This document shows, piece after piece, positions 63,126-64,000 of a DNA stretch of 64,000 nucleotides. This DNA comes from Tetrahymena thermophila SB210. Lineage: Eukaryota > Ciliophora > Oligohymenophorea > Hymenostomatida > Tetrahymenidae. The notes beneath the pieces are model-generated. The model worked only from the letters and a program-made list of their open reading frames with translations. It was not told where the DNA came from and did no database searches. Made by a program: the position numbers and the translations under genes. Location of the stretch: NCBI RefSeq assembly GCF_000189635.1, contig NW_002476248.1, positions 1 through 64,000 on the forward strand, given 5' to 3'. Position 1 is the first letter of the stretch; each line of letters begins with the position of its first letter.

Positions 63126-64000
63126 TAATATTGAGCATTTGATGCTTAAAATTATTTATTATTACTATTCATTTTTATAGAAAATATAAAATGTATTGAA
63201 ATAAGGCTAATATTAATAATATTTGATTGGTTGTTTGAATTTTTTTAATTTGTAATGAATATATCTTTGAACAATAAATTCTAAATTGTTGATTCATAAG
63301 ATTTATAAATATTTATTTATTTAGTTTAGTTTATCAAATACTCCAAATTTTCTTTAGTTAATTTATTTTAAAAGCTAAATGCCTTACTAAAATCTAATGA
63401 AGTGGATTCACTATTTTTTAGAAAGGCCTTTATTTATAATACTTGTTTTTAACATTAAAATATTTAGAATAGTTTTTTATTTATCATCTTATTTATTTTA
63501 AATCAATTGAGCACATTCAATTTTTGTTTGTATGCATTTATTAACATAAAAAGTAAATATTTTATGAAAATATTTTAATATAGTTCTTCCAGTTATTAAA
63601 TTCTTGTAGATGTGGAAATATAAGAATTGAATTCCTGGATTTGCTATTTATAAATTAGATTAATTAAATAAACAAATAATTTATTAAAAAATATTTGTTT
63701 TAAATTTTTATATCATTTAAGAAATTATATTTTTTATTTAAAATAGATTTTTATTTTTTTAAAATACAAATATACTTAATTAATTATTTTAAAAGAAAAT
63801 ATTAATTACCGTAAATCCTCATAAATTCTCATCATCATAAATTTTCACCATATTTCCTGAGTATTTATAATTAAAATTATTCTATTTTTTTTCAAATAGT
63901 AAATGAAAGTTTTTGTATTTTAGATGATGTACATTAAAAAATATATTTTATTTGTTTAAATAAGAAAGCTAAATATTTGTTATTATTATAATTATGAAAA
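63126..64000. other. AT-rich sequence upstream of the gamma-glutamyl hydrolase gene
   Basis: No gene is visible to the end of the window. The promoter of the minus-strand hydrolase gene should lie in the first few hundred bases. Confidence 0.5.

Noticed and set aside
1..64000. tRNA, rRNA, telomere repeats (CCCCAA) or transposon ends
   Set aside because: Reading both strands I saw no cloverleaf with the conserved T-arm, no rRNA-like stretch, no CCCCAA runs and no transposase-like frame. A covariance-model search would settle the RNA part.

Overview
The window is ciliate macronuclear-type DNA, most likely Tetrahymena (T. thermophila or a close relative). It is extremely AT-rich. Every recognisable protein is read only if TAA and TAG encode glutamine and TGA is the sole stop. 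Introns are AT-rich and mostly short, with GT..AG borders that are usually gtaa..tag. The standard code breaks all the real genes into short fragments, so coordinates here were rebuilt by reading the sequence with the ciliate code and checking exon phases. No rRNA, tRNA, transposon, CRISPR array or telomere repeat was recognised.

Layout. (1) About 1-19,290: two tandem ~9.4 kb units (1-9,296 and 9,297-18,797) and the head of a third. Each unit has a five-exon protein kinase (A) followed by a second kinase (B), whose C-terminus is a leucine-rich-repeat (LRR) array. Each LRR is a separate 90-nt exon of the same phase. (2) 20,205-20,963: a small secreted Gly/Asn/Gln-rich protein gene of four exons. 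(3) 21,955-40,300, minus strand: two tandem intronless genes of ~7.2 kb for ~2,406-residue tetratricopeptide-repeat (TPR) proteins, with duplicated upstream flanks. About 1.3 kb inside them is identical by eye. (4) 40,894-43,266: an intronless two-pass membrane protein. (5) 45,376-58,190: a 19-exon gene for a ~2,920-residue membrane guanylyl cyclase with an N-terminal P4-ATPase-like half. The ATPase half has lost its phosphorylation Asp. The two cyclase domains have their catalytic roles exchanged relative to mammalian adenylyl cyclases. Two apparent +1 frameshifts interrupt exon 5. (6) 59,632-60,534: a mitochondrial-type Bax-inhibitor-1/TMBIM protein with strongly biased codons. (7) 61,956-63,125, minus strand: a secreted gamma-glutamyl hydrolase.

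The gene-free stretches are AT-rich. Several hold minisatellites, and two lie inside introns of the cyclase gene. The strongest themes are nested duplication (motif, exon or module, gene, multi-kb unit) and the fused pseudo-flippase/cyclase. There is no operon logic; each gene appears to be separately transcribed. Shared function between neighbours can be argued only for the kinase A/kinase B-LRR pairs and the TPR pair, on the basis of duplication.
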